DNA from: Caldisericia bacterium
GTDB taxonomy: Bacteria > Caldisericota > Caldisericia > B22-G15
DNA length: 6,679 bases
Direction: 5' to 3'
Assembly (NCBI GenBank): GCA_021158845.1
Contig: JAGGSY010000068.1
Location: 1 to 6,679, forward strand
Part shown: positions 5,828 through 6,679 of the stretch, in pieces
How positions within the stretch are numbered: position 1 is the stretch's first letter
Layout of the letters: the number at the start of each line of letters is the position of its first letter
Notes under the pieces: generated by a model
What the model saw: the letters and a program-made list of their open reading frames with translations, nothing else
Databases searched by the model: none
Told to the model about the DNA's origin: nothing
Translations under genes and position numbers: made by a program

Positions 5828-6679
5828 AGAATCTTCTCCTCCTTTAAATAGTCAAAGGTGATCTTTAGAATTATTAATATGGGGACGGTGAATAGAACTC
5901 CCCATATACCAAATATGGCTCCAACAATAAGCATTGTTATAAGAACAAAGAATGGACTTATCTTTAGTACTGCTTTTGCCCATAGAAGTGGATAGACAAA
6001 CTCTGATGTTAATTGTTGCTGGGCAATGTAAAATATTGAGAACCATAAAGCTGTAAGTGGAGAAACAGTCAATGATAAAACCACGCCTAATAAAAATGTG
6101 AAAATTGCCCCAGCATAAGGAACAACCTCTCCAACTGCACCGATAAAACCCAAAGTGCCTGCATAGGGTATCTTAAGTAGGGAGGCAACCAGCCATATGG
6201 TAATACCAATGCTTGTGCTCATTATTGATTGAACAAAGATGTATCTTTTAAGATAGAAATTCAATGTTTCTGAATAGGAAGTAATCTTTCCTCTTATATT
6301 TTCAGGAAACTGCGATAAGACCCAAGAGAGAATCTTTTCTCTATCAAAAATAAAGAATATGGAAAGGATAAGAGATGCAATAAAGGCAAGGGAGAGCTTA
6401 ACAAATGATGTGAAAAAGGAGAGAATCTTTTGAGAAACCTGGTTCATTATATCCGGTAATTTATCTTCTATATACTTTGCAATTTTTTCTATCCCAACTG
6501 CAAGAATCTTGTTCTCCCCTCCAATTTCCTGAATCTTCTCCCCTATCTTTGTAAGATAGGAGGCAAATTCAGATGCAATGGAAGTAAAGTTATTTACAAG
6601 CTTTGAAGTCTCATTCACTATAGGAGGAACAATCACTGAGAAAAATATAACGATTATGAGGATCACTATAACAACTGAT
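5806..6679 (-). CDS. AI-2E/PerM-family transporter (5' end cut by window edge)
   Basis: Polytopic inner-membrane protein of the AI-2E transporter family (PerM/YdiK/TqsA-like, formerly UPF0118). The frame is open to the right edge of the window; the GTG at 6666 is not a convincing start because hydrophobic sequence continues upstream. From that GTG 286 residues are visible against a usual 340-370, so the first one or two helices are missing. Landmarks: IVPPIVNE (12-19); a hydrophilic, helix-prone stretch about 20-80; a helix at 86-107 followed by FDREK; GEVVPYAGAI (179-188), the family's conserved GxxPYxG-like element; and a final hydrophobic block 235-275 with GAIFGIWGVLFTVPI. Some members export autoinducer-2 or take part in Na+/H+ antiport, but most have unknown substrates, so none should be assumed. 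It overlaps the glycosylase gene by 22 nt, probably for shared transcription rather than shared function. Confidence 0.9.
   Translation of the reverse strand, partial: SVVIVILIIVIFFSVIVPPIVNETSKLVNNFTSIASEFASYLTKIGEKIQEIGGENKILAVGIEKIAKYIEDKLPDIMNQVSQKILSFFTSFVKLSLAFIASLILSIFFIFDREKILSWVLSQFPENIRGKITSYSETLNFYLKRYIFVQSIMSTSIGITIWLVASLLKIPYAGTLGFIGAVGEVVPYAGAIFTFLLGVVLSLTVSPLTALWFSIFYIAQQQLTSEFVYPLLWAKAVLKISPFFVLITMLIVGAIFGIWGVLFTVPILIILKITFDYLKEEKILWKIRKV
5836..5845 (-). promoter_or_regulatory. Strong Shine-Dalgarno fixing the TTG start of the glycosylase
   Basis: AAAGGAGGAG on the minus strand, with the GGAGG core ending 10 nt (overlapping AGGAG ending 8 nt) before the TTG at 5827. It lies within the last codons of the PerM-like gene. 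A near-ideal ribosome binding site in front of a TTG suggests the glycosylase is made at a steady rate, independently of full coupling. Confidence 0.75.

Noticed and set aside
1..6679. CRISPR array, tRNA/rRNA, insertion sequence, toxin-antitoxin pair or defence island
   Set aside because: No spaced direct repeats, no RNA gene signatures, no transposase-like coding and no recognisable toxin or nuclease; the gene-free space is only 222 nt.

Overview
The window is a stretch of an AT-rich bacterial chromosome. Arginine is written almost entirely as AGA/AGG, and the proteins are rich in Lys, Glu and Ile. Together with a [4Fe-4S] family 4 uracil-DNA glycosylase, this suggests a thermophilic, probably deep-branching bacterium. 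That placement is an inference, and I cannot name the lineage. I see no rRNA, tRNA, CRISPR array, transposase or integrase.

Layout. (1) Plus strand, 1-2402: the 3' nine-tenths of ftsH (membrane AAA+ zinc protease, cut by the left edge), then a 244-aa HAD-superfamily hydrolase whose start lies inside the end of ftsH. (2) Minus strand, 5017 down to 2399: a three-gene ABC-2 exporter operon in the order ATPase, permease A, permease B. All junctions overlap (20 and 10 nt). It meets the HAD gene head-on: the two stop codons share the 4-bp sequence TTAA, inside a perfect 9-bp inverted repeat that may be a weak two-way terminator. (3) 5018-5239: a 222-nt gap. It holds a clear extended -10 promoter for the ABC operon, apparently giving a leaderless mRNA starting at a GTG. 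It also holds a terminator-like hairpin, several palindromes, and a short plus-strand reading frame that looks like a small gene or the tail of a decayed one. (4) Minus strand, 6679 down to 5240: an AI-2E/PerM-family membrane protein (cut by the right edge), overlapped by 22 nt by the uracil-DNA glycosylase gene, which has a strong Shine-Dalgarno.

The genes do not form one pathway. FtsH does membrane protein quality control. The HAD enzyme is an uncharacterised hydrolase that may be translationally coupled to ftsH. The ABC-2 set is a self-contained exporter of unknown substrate (DrrAB/NatA-like). The glycosylase removes uracil from DNA, and the PerM-family protein is a transporter of unknown substrate. 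I found no convincing new biological system. The points most worth a second look are the leaderless GTG promoter of the ABC operon, the interlocked convergent stops within an inverted repeat, the HAD nucleophile motif lacking its second Asp, the ABC ATPase lacking the Q-loop Gln, and the small reading frame in the gap.
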